The notes: a model not told the origin generated them from the sequence alone. DNA of 53,853 nucleotides from Nitrososphaerales archaeon (GCA_030038365.1 JASHPA010000117.1:1-53853), one strand, 5' to 3'. Positions 34,046 through 42,520 are shown, counted from the stretch's first letter. Made by a program: numbers and translations.

Positions 34046-34645
34046 TCAGTGCCCGAAGCTAGCTGGCGCGAGCCTGGACTGCCCGTCTATCTGCTCGATA
34101 GTCCTCTTGCTCTCCACCGAGAGGGGATAGTCCTTGGCGTCCCAGCCCTCCATGCTGTATCTGTCTCGGTGCTTGATCATCAGCCAGGCCATCTTTCCGC
34201 CAAAGCCCTTTGTCCTAACCAGCGCGAAGGAGCCATGGAGCTTCTTCCCGTAAAGGGTGAACTTTAGGTTCCCCTCCTTCAGTTCCTCGGAGGCAATTCT
34301 TTCGGCCTCTACCCTGTCCGTTATCCTCCTTCTGACCCCCTTCGCTATCTCTGTCTCGGGCTCGTAAGTGCCCTGGTCCCAGATCATCACCGGTCCGGCC
34401 CCGTACGAACCAGAGGGTATCACGCCTTCGAAGTGGCGGTAGTCCATCTGGTGGTCAGGGGTCTGCATAGCCAGCCGCCTGACGCTGCTGTCGAGGGTGG
34501 GCCCCTTGGGGACGGACCAGGACGGCATCACGCCTCCTATCTCGAGGCGGAAGTCATAGTGGAGCGAAGTGGCTTTGTGTTTTTGCACGACGAAGACGAG
34601 CCTTCTGTTCCGGGAGGTCTCCTTCAAGGGTGTCCCGGTTAGCAC
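34046..34645 (-). CDS. LigD-type 3'-phosphoesterase domain protein
   Basis: A 199-residue stand-alone copy of the phosphoesterase (PE) domain that in bacteria is fused to DNA ligase D. It has FVVQKHKATSLHYDFRLE (His, His, Asp ligands), WSVPKGPT, and the FEGVIPSGSYGAG and MIWDQGTYEP segments. It removes 3'-phosphate or ribonucleotide ends at DNA breaks. No ligase or polymerase domain adjoins, so partners may lie elsewhere. Start ATG 34645. Confidence 0.93.
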   Translation of the reverse strand: MLTGTPLKETSRNRRLVFVVQKHKATSLHYDFRLEIGGVMPSWSVPKGPTLDSSVRRLAMQTPDHQMDYRHFEGVIPSGSYGAGPVMIWDQGTYEPETEIAKGVRRRITDRVEAERIASEELKEGNLKFTLYGKKLHGSFALVRTKGFGGKMAWLMIKHRDRYSMEGWDAKDYPLSVESKRTIEQIDGQSRLAPASFGH

Positions 34646-34685
34646 GCCGGGATAAGGGTCTATCGCGTCGCGAGGTGGGGGATTC

Positions 34686-36290
34686 TTACGAGCCCTTGCG
34701 GCGCATCCGCTTCTCCGCAGGGATCAGGGGGACGCTGGTCGCGGTGACGAACAAGGAGACGAGGGACGCTCCATGCGGCACGGGGGCGGCGGATGAACTT
34801 GTCGAACCGCTGCCGGAGGTCTGGTTGGTGACGTAGGCGTCCAGCAGTATGTCGGTCGTAGGCGTTATGTTGACGGTGTCGCTGCTGGATAACGACGTGT
34901 TGGCCCACCCGTAAAACGAGTAAGTGCTGTAGTTCTGGACATCGACTGCGTAGTCGCTACCTATCGTCGCGACGAATGTAAAGGGAGTGTAGCCAGATGC
35001 CACGACAGTCCCTCCCTCGGAGGCGGTGATGTAGATGCCCACGACAGGAACCCCGTTCGGTTCGAAGGTATGGACGGTGACGAGAGAGGCGTTTGTCGTG
35101 GAGGTGCTGGAGTCGGCCACCAGCGTCGTCGCCTGGGTTGCTTTCAGCGTGATGGTCTTGCTCGTGTCTCCATCTGACCAGTGGTCGAAGACATACCCTC
35201 CGTTGTCCTGGACCGTAATCGTGACCGAAGACCCTTTGATCACATCAAAAGTCGACGTAGTGAAACCTGAATTGGCCAATCCATCGGGCTGAGTCACGGT
35301 GACGTTGAAGCCCCTGTCGACTATCGTACCGTTAGGGATGGCGGTCTCTACCGTGATAGGCACCAAGGACCCCAGGTCCGATACTAGCTGACCGAAGTAA
35401 GAGGGAAGAGAATTGTATGGGTGCGGGTGCTCGTTGCTGGTGAGGAAGAGGTAAGCCACGTCATCGGAGGCTGCGGCGATGTAGTAGGGGTTGAGCGACG
35501 CCACATTGTAGGCGAAGAAGGCGAAGTTCGACTTGGCGTACGTGCCGTTCCAGTGATCGATTATGGAGAGAGGAGGCTCGTAGGAGTTCTCGAAGAATCC
35601 TATCGTGCTCACAGTCCCTATGAGATAATACGGGACATCCGTGCCTGAGTTGCCGAAGATCTCCGTCATACCCAAGGACTTGATGTACGCCGTCAGCGTG
35701 GAATAGAAGGTCGGTATGAACGTGCCGTCGGTGCTGTACTCGAGGTTGTACATCTGGTCCAGGTATATCCCGTCCGGATGATACCAGTTGTAAAAGTCCG
35801 AGATGCCTGATTCAACAGTCTGGACGGAAGCGTTCCCCCAGTCTGTGGGGACATACCCAATGACGGTTATTCCCGCCGACTCCAACTGCGTCAAACCAGC
35901 CCCGTAGCTTGCGTTCTCTGAAGTTCCAGGGCCGTCGTCAGGATTTGCGACCACGAGGAAGGGGACCGAAGGGTTGGCCTCCTTCGTCTGTATCAGCTCG
36001 CTGACCTCCGTTAGCGTGTAGTTCGTGAACATCGGGACTATCACCCCCGTGCTGAGCTGCGCTACCGGAGAAACGGAGGTCGAGGTCGTCCTTTCCGATG
36101 AGGTGATCCCGGTCGATAGGCCGGAGGTAGTCGACGTACTCGAGGTGCCAGTGCCGGTGGCGGAGGAGGCGAGACCCGAGTAGCTCGAGGAGCCTAACGG
36201 CCGAGTCGTGCCTGCGATCAGCGCCCCAGCGACGACAATCACCACGATAACCGACACGGAGACCAGAACCGCTATTCTCCGCCGCGACAT
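34686..36290 (-). CDS. Membrane-anchored spherulin-4-type hydrolase with C-terminal InlB-like repeats
   Basis: A 534-residue protein. It has a TM anchor (8-27), a Ser/Thr linker to about 75, and a spherulin-4 domain (about 80-305) with VANPDDGPG, YLDQ (Asp178-Gln179) and FFEN (Glu234). Two beta repeat units follow, with a FDHWSDGDTS turn and one near FYGWANT, and a hydrophobic stretch before the basic end EKRMRRKGS, possibly a second anchor. It likely hydrolyses a surface polymer while tethered. ATG 36290 suits a GTTATC box at about 36308-36316. The TTCTA cluster lies 120 bases upstream. Confidence 0.8.
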   Translation of the reverse strand: MSRRRIAVLVSVSVIVVIVVAGALIAGTTRPLGSSSYSGLASSATGTGTSSTSTTSGLSTGITSSERTTSTSVSPVAQLSTGVIVPMFTNYTLTEVSELIQTKEANPSVPFLVVANPDDGPGTSENASYGAGLTQLESAGITVIGYVPTDWGNASVQTVESGISDFYNWYHPDGIYLDQMYNLEYSTDGTFIPTFYSTLTAYIKSLGMTEIFGNSGTDVPYYLIGTVSTIGFFENSYEPPLSIIDHWNGTYAKSNFAFFAYNVASLNPYYIAAASDDVAYLFLTSNEHPHPYNSLPSYFGQLVSDLGSLVPITVETAIPNGTIVDRGFNVTVTQPDGLANSGFTTSTFDVIKGSSVTITVQDNGGYVFDHWSDGDTSKTITLKATQATTLVADSSTSTTNASLVTVHTFEPNGVPVVGIYITASEGGTVVASGYTPFTFVATIGSDYAVDVQNYSTYSFYGWANTSLSSSDTVNITPTTDILLDAYVTNQTSGSGSTSSSAAPVPHGASLVSLFVTATSVPLIPAEKRMRRKGS

Positions 36291-36409
36291 CCTGGGTCCA
36301 GTCTGCACGATAACCTACCTCCTCGAGCGCCCGCGCCCTACTAGGCGCACGAAAAAGGTTCGATAGTGCATCGCGTAAGGTTCTCCCCGGAACTTTATCC
36401 GGAACGGTC

Positions 36410-36435
36410 TTCTTTACTAGAAGATTCTACTAGAA
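36410..36435. promoter_or_regulatory. Tandem TTCT..TAGAA sites upstream of the third spherulin-4 gene
   Basis: TTCT-N4-TAGAA (36410-36422) and TTCTA-C-TAGAA (36425-36435) stand side by side, both containing ACTAGAAG. They lie about 95-125 bases above the TATA region of the minus-strand gene starting at 36290. Nothing else was seen in the 36291-36509 gap. Confidence 0.4.
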
Positions 36436-36509
36436 GTGACGGTTGTGACGCCTGTCGTTCGCTTGCGACGGCACCGGAGGTCTGCCAACATGAATCCAAT
36501 GAGGAGCGA

Positions 36510-38372
36510 CTAGACATTGGCTACACCCGCTGTCGCGTTTCCGGAGACGGTAGGCCGGGGAGCGTCTGTGCTCGAGCTGGACGTCCCACACGTAAACACA
36601 GCTGTTAGCGAAAGCCCCGAGGATGAAGCAGTGAAGGTCCTAGGATTGCTTGTCACGCCATCTGACCAGTTGCTGAAGGTGCAGCTGCCGTAGCTGTCGA
36701 CGCGTATCTGGTAGGTGTCACCTATGGTCGTCGCGTAAGTGGTAGGCGTGAAACCTGTGTTGATCACGCTGCCGTTCGAGCTGTAAAGCACGGTGTACTC
36801 ACCAATGATCGCGGATCCTTGCTGATTTACGGAGTTGACGGTCAAGCTGGACCCTGCGTCATTGGGGCTTATTGCGAGGACCGAGGTGTTGTCGCCGAAG
36901 ACGAGGAGATTCCCAGCTACAGACGGTGTCTCGAAGTGTGGCATGGTGTACTCGGGTACCTCGGAGATGTTGGCCATGATGGCGCCGGTGGTGGGGTTGA
37001 GCGCGTAGAGCGAGCTTGTTATCTCGTTCAACGTCCAGACCGCGTTGCCCGCCACGATGGGGGGTCCCATAAAGCCGAGCGTCGCGTTCCAGAGAGGGAC
37101 GAGGCTGGGACTAGCCCCGCCCTTCACCTGCACGGCGAACAGCCCGTTCGCGCATGGAATGTAGACGACGCCATTCGCGTAGCTCGTTGACCCCCAGGCG
37201 CCACCCGTACAGACGGGCAGGCTGGCCAGTTGTCCCCCGATTCCACCGAGGTCCGTCTCATTGAGAAGATACGCGATGCCCGCCTTTCCGATGGAGAAGA
37301 CTAGATTGCCGGGGAGGAGGGTGGCGCCCGTAGTGTCCTCGTCCAGATCCTGAGGGCCGAGGTATGCCCAGTTACTCGGGGCGAAGTAGCTCACCTCGGT
37401 GAGCCTCGGCGTAAGCTCGATGACAGAATCAGCGTTGTTGTAGGTCGCGTTGTAGTAGCTGTTCCCCGTGACTATGAAGAGGTCCCCTGAGGATCCCACG
37501 GACGCTCCTTCAGGGGTCCATATGTCGGCCTCGCTAGTCGTTGTGGCCCGGAACGAGTACGAGGTCGAGTTCCCGGTCGAAGAGAGCCCTATGAACCATC
37601 CGAACGGGCCACCATCCTCTCCGCAGGACCATGAATAGCTCCCGAAGGGGATGTAGACGAAACCGTCCGCGAGTGTCAGCGCCCCTCTCTGTTCCTCGGG
37701 AGTCCACTGGAATCCGCTCGCTGTAACAGGCAGAGACCACCGTACCTGCCCGGTGTTCGTGTTCACCGCCAGCAGGTTGAAGCCCTGGCTGTAATTCAGC
37801 GCCACCACGTAGATCGTGGAGGTCGACGGGTCGATCACGGGGGTCCCCGTTATTCCTATGCGCGGGTAGATGCTGGGATAACCGCCGTTGCAGGCGTAGG
37901 GCGCAGCAAGACTGTCGGCGGGGTTTCCTAGCTGCGCCGACCATTGTATGGTTCCCGTGGTCGCAGACAGCGAATAGAGCGTATCATCCTCCGTGGCTAC
38001 GAAGACGGAGCCGTTGAATGAGATGGGCTCAGCGTAGACCGGGCCATCGACGTTCGTCTGCCAGGCCACAGATGGCGTAGTGATGTCGGGGAGATACGTG
38101 TCGTCACCGTCTCTGCTGACGTTCCCATGGTAGGTGACCCAGTCCCCTTCGGTGGAGATTCCCGTGCCGGTCTGCTGCGTGGAGGTAGTGCTTGTCGTCG
38201 ATGTCGTTGACGTGGAGGTGCTGGAAGTCGGAAGCGTCGAGGTTCCAGTCGTCTTCCCGCCTGTCGGCGTGCTAAGAGAGGACGCGGCATAGGCGAAGGC
38301 CACCACCAGGATCACGGCCACGACGACCGCGGCTATGTACACCGAAGCCCTAGAGGCACCTTTACGCTGCAT
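36510..38372 (-). CDS. Secreted PQQ-type beta-propeller protein with InlB-like tail
   Basis: A 620-residue protein. TM or signal anchor 10-30, Thr-rich linker to about 75, then a PQQ-like beta-propeller of repeated blades (segments such as VYAEPISFNGSVFVATEDDTLYSL, ATTGTIQWS, NTNTGQVRWS) to about 520. An InlB-type repeat with FSNWSDGVTS follows, and a short Ser/Thr end. No PQQ-dehydrogenase catalytic residues were recognised, so binding or scaffold function at the surface is likely. ATG 38372 lies 25 bases after a TATA-like CATTAAC (38391-38400). Confidence 0.8.
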   Translation of the reverse strand: MQRKGASRASVYIAAVVVAVILVVAFAYAASSLSTPTGGKTTGTSTLPTSSTSTSTTSTTSTTSTQQTGTGISTEGDWVTYHGNVSRDGDDTYLPDITTPSVAWQTNVDGPVYAEPISFNGSVFVATEDDTLYSLSATTGTIQWSAQLGNPADSLAAPYACNGGYPSIYPRIGITGTPVIDPSTSTIYVVALNYSQGFNLLAVNTNTGQVRWSLPVTASGFQWTPEEQRGALTLADGFVYIPFGSYSWSCGEDGGPFGWFIGLSSTGNSTSYSFRATTTSEADIWTPEGASVGSSGDLFIVTGNSYYNATYNNADSVIELTPRLTEVSYFAPSNWAYLGPQDLDEDTTGATLLPGNLVFSIGKAGIAYLLNETDLGGIGGQLASLPVCTGGAWGSTSYANGVVYIPCANGLFAVQVKGGASPSLVPLWNATLGFMGPPIVAGNAVWTLNEITSSLYALNPTTGAIMANISEVPEYTMPHFETPSVAGNLLVFGDNTSVLAISPNDAGSSLTVNSVNQQGSAIIGEYTVLYSSNGSVINTGFTPTTYATTIGDTYQIRVDSYGSCTFSNWSDGVTSNPRTFTASSSGLSLTAVFTCGTSSSSTDAPRPTVSGNATAGVANV

Positions 38373-38533
38373 GGGCTGGCGATTTGAGGGTGCGTTAATG
38401 TAGAGTTCGGGACTTTGTATCAGGAAAATCTTGCAGCAGGTATCTACAGTCCGCGACTCCGGTAATGACGCGCCGCAAACCGCCCGAGCCGTCCCGGGAA
38501 GGCCGGCTGGGCTTATGAGACCCAGTGGAGACA

Positions 38534-38611
38534 ATGAACTTCGAAACCATGATGCCCGCGCCTGCAGTGGTCGAAATCTTCCTGGGTATCAGCCCTCTGG
38601 GCTTCGGCTGA
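38534..38611 (+). CDS. Possible 25-residue peptide
   Basis: A 26-codon frame with ATG 38534, 24 bases after a TATA-like GCTTATGAG (38510-38518). It encodes MNFETMMPAPAVVEIFLG and ISPLGFG before a TGA. It could be a leaderless micro-ORF or chance; there is no homology clue. It lies in the large gap between 38372 and 39021. Confidence 0.2.
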   Translation: MNFETMMPAPAVVEIFLGISPLGFG

Positions 38612-38640
38612 GGAGGCCGCGGGGCAATTAGCCTTTCGTA

Positions 38641-39007
38641 ACCGTCTTCGAGGCCGACACGAATGAAACCCCGTCCGGAAGCGTTTGCCGAGCCGGGCCA
38701 AGTCCCCTGGGCTTCGATACCTACGACCTGTTCCTGCAGGGGCCGCCGGCGATGAGGGAAATTGCGAGCCGCGCTGCGCAGGTCAGAACTTCCCGTCCCC
38801 AAGTTCGTTGCCTTCGGTCACTCCCTGACTGACTGCGACGGGACGTCAGGAAGCACCCACGGACTTCAATGGTCGCCGGAGCCGGGAAAGATCCTCGAGT
38901 GGGTGGGCGAGGCCCTCGACGTCACCGCAAAGACGATGGGGAAGTTCGGCGTCAGGCAGGGCAGGGAATCCAGACGCCCATCTCGCCAAGGCTATATCTC
39001 CGGATAG
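38641..39007 (+). pseudogene. Possible degraded coding remnant in a 648-base gap
   Basis: Two plus-strand frames look coding but do not connect. From 38641 one reads TVFEADTNETPSGS..GFDTYDLFLQGPP with GC-rich third positions up to a stop near 38828-38833. A second, to a stop at 39005-39007, reads PKFVAFGHSLTDCDGTSG and KILEWVGEALDV. No intact start fits both. This may be a decayed gene; the rest of the 38373-39020 gap shows only the short peptide frame and the TATA box of the SDR. Confidence 0.25.
38991..39000 (+). promoter_or_regulatory. TATA box of the SDR at 39021
   Basis: GCTATATCTC is centred 26 bases before GTG 39021. It indicates a leaderless mRNA. Confidence 0.55.
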
Positions 39008-39020
39008 TGAGCCGTCCCAC

Positions 39021-39827
39021 GTGACCGAACTCTCCGAGATGAAGGACCTCTTCAACGTATCCGAAAAGGTCGCGGTAGTCACGGGTGCGGGTTCCGGGAT
39101 AGGCAAGGCGATAGCTTTCGCGTTCGCGGCTAACGGGGGGAAAGTCGTTGCGAGCGATAAGGACCCCCAGGCGCTCGACAAGACCGTCAGGGAGATCAGG
39201 ACGAACCATTACAGCGTGATCGGAGTGGAGGCGGACTGCACCGTTGTCGCCGACGTGAAGCGGCTGAAGGATGAGGCCCTGGGCGCCTTCGGGAGGATCG
39301 ACGTGCTCTACGCTGTGCCCGGGATGAACATCAGAAAGAAGATAGAGGATTACACCTATGAAGAGTTCGACCGTGTCGTCCAGCTCAATCTGAAGGGGAC
39401 GTTCATACTCATGAAGGAGATAGGCAGCGAGATAGCGAAGAACGCCGCAGGAGGTTCAATAGTCGTGATGTCCTCGATACGGAGCGCGGTCATAGAGCCT
39501 GGACAGGCGGTCTACGGCGCAACCAAAGCAGGGGTCGCGTTGCTAGCCAAGACGCAGGCCGCCGAGCTCGGCGCCAAGAACGTAAGGGTGAATGCTCTGG
39601 CACCGGGTTATGTCGACACCCCGCTGGTGGCGAGGATAAAGAAGGACCCCGAGTGGTACAGGCAGAGCACGGAAAGGAATGCCCTCAAGAGGTGGGCGAC
39701 CCCGAAGGAGATTGCCGGACCCGCGGTCTTCCTGGCCAGCCCCGCGGCCGCCTTCATCACGGGCGCGGTCATCTTCGTCGACGGAGGATGGACCGCGGTG
39801 GACGGAAGGTACGACCCGAAGCTCTAA
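39021..39827 (+). CDS. Short-chain dehydrogenase/reductase
   Basis: A 268-residue SDR. It has VVTGAGSGIG, SDKD after strand 2, a Ser in VMSSIRS and YGATK for catalysis, RVNALAPGYVDTPL, and VIFVDGGWTAVDG at the end. It differs from the other SDR by a PGMNIRKK loop where NNAG usually occurs; the Asn contact may be altered. GTG 39021 fits the TATA box. The stop overlaps the convergent thioredoxin-like gene by four bases. The substrate is unknown. Confidence 0.88.
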   Translation: MTELSEMKDLFNVSEKVAVVTGAGSGIGKAIAFAFAANGGKVVASDKDPQALDKTVREIRTNHYSVIGVEADCTVVADVKRLKDEALGAFGRIDVLYAVPGMNIRKKIEDYTYEEFDRVVQLNLKGTFILMKEIGSEIAKNAAGGSIVVMSSIRSAVIEPGQAVYGATKAGVALLAKTQAAELGAKNVRVNALAPGYVDTPLVARIKKDPEWYRQSTERNALKRWATPKEIAGPAVFLASPAAAFITGAVIFVDGGWTAVDGRYDPKL

Positions 39828-40291
39828 ACTCTCGGGCTGGCCCTGGCATGCAGCTCGCCCAGCAACCCTTTGACCTGGTCTTCTATCTCCTCATAGCCAC
39901 CCTCGCCTATGTGCTCGTATCGCACCATACCGTTTGCGTCCACGAGCGTCTGTCTGGGCCAGTACCCGTCTCCGTAGAGCTTCCAGGTGTTGTTGGTGCT
40001 GTCGAGGGCCACCGGGTAACGGATCTCTAGTCTCTTGACGGCCGAGACAACATTGCCAGGGTCCTTCTCGAACTCAAACTCGGGCGTGTGGACTCCTATG
40101 ACGACGAGTCCCCGCGAGGAGTATTTGTCGTGGAGCTTCATGACCGAGGGGATTGAGCGGATGCAGTTGGCACAGGAATAGGTCCAGAAATCTAGGAAAA
40201 CGACCTTCCCTCTCAGGTCCGAAAGCCTGAGAGGAGGAGAGTTCAGCCAGCCTTTGATATCCGCGAACTCGGGCGCAACGCTGTCTTCCAT
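39824..40291 (-). CDS. Thioredoxin-fold thiol-disulfide protein, TlpA/DipZ-like
   Basis: A 155-residue thioredoxin-like domain. It has VVFLDFWTYSCANCIRSIP (CxxC active site), GLVVIGVHTPEFEFE, IRYPVALDS and YWPRQTLVD (cis-Pro region). The WTYSCANC motif is typical for the C-terminal domain of DipZ and for NHL-linked redoxins. There is no signal peptide, so it probably works in the cytosol as a thiol reductase or peroxide-linked protein. ATG 40291. Confidence 0.88.
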   Translation of the reverse strand: MEDSVAPEFADIKGWLNSPPLRLSDLRGKVVFLDFWTYSCANCIRSIPSVMKLHDKYSSRGLVVIGVHTPEFEFEKDPGNVVSAVKRLEIRYPVALDSTNNTWKLYGDGYWPRQTLVDANGMVRYEHIGEGGYEEIEDQVKGLLGELHARASPRV

Positions 40292-40357
40292 GTCCGCAGA
40301 GGGATTGGGGACGTGGAACCGTTAATACGTTTCTCGAAGTTCGACACTCGGCGAAGC

Positions 40358-40906
40358 TCAGTCGGACGACCGCACGACGTTGTACGGCGAAGTATCCAGG
40401 ACCTCGTAGAGCTTGCGCGGAATCAGGATGAACGTCGGGAGGCCAGACACGAGTATCAGCCCCGACGCGACGTCCGCGAGGACAGCCTGCAGACCTGCGA
40501 ACGCAGCGGGGTTAGAGCCAAAATAGACGACCAAACCGAGGGCATAACCCAGCGTGGGGATCCAGCCGTAAAGCGTCGTCCATGTGTCTATGACCGCGTA
40601 GCCGTCTACGCCCTGGCTGTAGAAGACCCCGATCTCGTACCTCAGGGACGCCTCGCTTGCGCTAATCAGCGAGTACATCCCCAGGGCGACGAAGAGCGCT
40701 GGAAGGAGGGCCATTATCACAAGGATGACCGAGGGGACGAGCCCTGGCAGGGCCTCGGCGGAGATGTCGGCGGCAGTGTAGGAAGCGTACTCCAGGAAGC
40801 TCGACACGTAGCCCCCGAATGCCATGGCTACAAAGCAGATGATCACCACGGGGGCGTGACCTTTCAGCTCGGTGAGGAAGAGACCCTGGACCTTCTGGCT
40901 ATCCAA
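40358..40906 (-). CDS. Half-size FtsX-like permease, second
   Basis: A 182-residue membrane protein with about four TM helices. SEASLRYEIGVFYSQGVDGY resembles the cytosolic coupling loop of MacB/FtsX permeases, and the end RKLYEVLDTSPYNVVR resembles their common C terminus. Overlap by eight bases with the upstream half-permease, and an ABC ATPase before it, imply one exporter built of two short subunits rather than one long FtsX. The substrate is unknown. Confidence 0.68.
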   Translation of the reverse strand: MDSQKVQGLFLTELKGHAPVVIICFVAMAFGGYVSSFLEYASYTAADISAEALPGLVPSVILVIMALLPALFVALGMYSLISASEASLRYEIGVFYSQGVDGYAVIDTWTTLYGWIPTLGYALGLVVYFGSNPAAFAGLQAVLADVASGLILVSGLPTFILIPRKLYEVLDTSPYNVVRSSD

Positions 40907-41408
40907 TCTTCGCCTTCCCCTCCCTGAATCCGCGGTGCCCGAACATGTAGACTGTTAGCAGGACCACCCAACCCACCAGAAGGACCGCGAAGCATGCGGC
41001 GAGGTCCAGGGGGATCGTGGCATTGAGACCAAAAAACCAGTCACCTCCGACACCGACAACGGTCGCTCCGGCAAGCCACACGAGGGGCCTGACCGGATGA
41101 TACCCGATCATCAGGCCGAGCGCCGAACCGAGCGGCAGGCCGTTTGCTCGATAGACGTCTATCTCGGCGACGAGCTTCTTCTGCGTTATCAGCAAGACAC
41201 CCGCGCCGAAGGCCAGCCCCAGACCTGCGGCGCTAACTGCCAGTATGACAGAGAGACCCCTCGTCTTTGCCAGTATGGCCGACCCGGTTCCCTCGTAGAC
41301 GATCACAGCTTGAGCTAACACGTGTGCCGAGAGTTGCGAGAGGAGGACCAGGAAGATGAACCCCGCGAAGACGATCGAGACGGAGTCGAGGGGTCTCGGC
41401 CTACGCAC
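40899..41408 (-). CDS. Half-size FtsX-like permease, first
   Basis: A 169-residue protein with about four TM helices. KKLVAEIDVYRANGLPLGSA is the FtsX-type coupling-loop pattern, flanked by an N-terminal TM, extracellular loop and two C-terminal TMs. GTG 41408 overlaps the ATPase stop (41401-41403). It likely pairs with the next gene product. Confidence 0.7.
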   Translation of the reverse strand: MRRPRPLDSVSIVFAGFIFLVLLSQLSAHVLAQAVIVYEGTGSAILAKTRGLSVILAVSAAGLGLAFGAGVLLITQKKLVAEIDVYRANGLPLGSALGLMIGYHPVRPLVWLAGATVVGVGGDWFFGLNATIPLDLAACFAVLLVGWVVLLTVYMFGHRGFREGKAKIG

Positions 41409-42141
41409 TGATGCCAGTCCCCTCTATCTTCGAGAGCCTGCCGTCCTCGAGGCGGATCACCCCATCCACGTGGTCGAGCACTCTGAGGTCGTGGGTCGCT
41501 ATGAGCACCGTCTTCTTGTGCTCCCGGCTCTCCGCCACTAGGAGGTCGACTATCTCGGAGCCCTTCTTCGAGTCGAGGTTCCCGGTCGGCTCGTCCGCCA
41601 GGATGACGGAGGCATCCCCCACGAGCCCGCGGGCGATCGCGACCCTCTGCAGCTCTCCGCCTGACAGCTCCGACGGCAGCCTGTCGGCCTTGTTGGCGAG
41701 GCCGACCTTTGCGATTGCATCGAGTATCCTCTTTGATTTCTCCCGGGATGACACCTCCCGTGGGATGAGTGGTACGGATACGTTCTGAAAGACCGAGAGA
41801 TGGTCTATGAGAAAGAACTGCTGGAAGACAACACCCACGGTCTCGTTCCTGAACTTCTGGAGGGGTTCACGCTGGAGTTCCGACGTGAGGATACCTGCGA
41901 CCTTCACAGAACCGCTGGTGGGAAAGTCGAGGCCTGCGGCCATATTGAGCAGGGTAGTCTTGCCGCTTCCGGATGGCCCGACTACCGCTACCGTGGTTCC
42001 TTTGTCGATCCTGAAGGACACGCCGTCAAGCGCGCTGACGGCCTCGGACCTCGTAGGGTAGGTCTTGCTGACAGATTCGAAAGATATCGCGGTAGGATCC
42101 GCAGGGGTGGGAGAGCGCACTCCGGGATTCGTCGCGGCCAC
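41401..42141 (-). CDS. ABC transporter ATPase, LolD/MacB type
   Basis: A 246-residue ATPase. It has Walker A GPSGSGKTT, Q-loop VFQQFFL, signature LSGGELQR, Walker B VILADEPTGNLDS and switch His in ATHD. The type is that of LolD/MacB/FtsE proteins, which drive mechanotransmission through FtsX-like permeases. It is the first gene of a three-gene overlapping operon. GTG 42141; a TATA-like GTATTTAC lies at 42172-42179. Confidence 0.93.
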   Translation of the reverse strand: MAATNPGVRSPTPADPTAISFESVSKTYPTRSEAVSALDGVSFRIDKGTTVAVVGPSGSGKTTLLNMAAGLDFPTSGSVKVAGILTSELQREPLQKFRNETVGVVFQQFFLIDHLSVFQNVSVPLIPREVSSREKSKRILDAIAKVGLANKADRLPSELSGGELQRVAIARGLVGDASVILADEPTGNLDSKKGSEIVDLLVAESREHKKTVLIATHDLRVLDHVDGVIRLEDGRLSKIEGTGISA

Positions 42142-42394
42142 GTGGGGTTCGGAGCCACACTCCCGCCGTCGTATTTACACGTAGTCCTATAGCTGCGGGA
42201 CGGCCCACGAAAGACTCAGGGAGAAGTACTACGTGGAGCAGGGGCCGACCCGGGCTGCATCACTTGGGTTTTGCGTGGCCTATCGGCCCGAAACGGACCG
42301 GGACTGCGAGGATTTAGAGGAATCATCAGCTGTTATTTAACTCGGTTCGTGCAAAACGCAAAATTTATCTAGAACTTGGCTATATACCTTCCTT

Positions 42395-42520
42395 ATGTCT
42401 ACTGACGACAAAATCCGTTATGGAATGCTCGCACTGACAGGCGCTTCGGTAGTCCTCGCCACGATGGGTGTCCATGTAGGTCCGCTCTCGAACGTCGGCG
42501 GCGGCTTCGGTACCCAGTAA
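42395..42520 (+). CDS. 41-residue small protein with hydrophobic segment
   Basis: ATG 42395 to TAA 42518-42520. It encodes MSTDDKIRYG, a hydrophobic run MLALTGASVVLATMGVHVGP, and an end LSNVGGGFGTQ. A TATA-like AAATTTATC lies at 42361-42369, 31 bases upstream, and a strong hairpin follows the stop, so it looks like a real monocistronic gene. A possible second TATA sits closer. The Gly-rich end recalls small secreted or membrane peptides, but no family was recognised. Confidence 0.62.
   Translation: MSTDDKIRYGMLALTGASVVLATMGVHVGPLSNVGGGFGTQ

Noticed and set aside
38395-38802. 135-residue minus-strand open frame in the gap above the propeller gene
   Set aside because: Arg/Pro/Ser-rich with no motif; it would place coding sequence over the promoter of the propeller gene.
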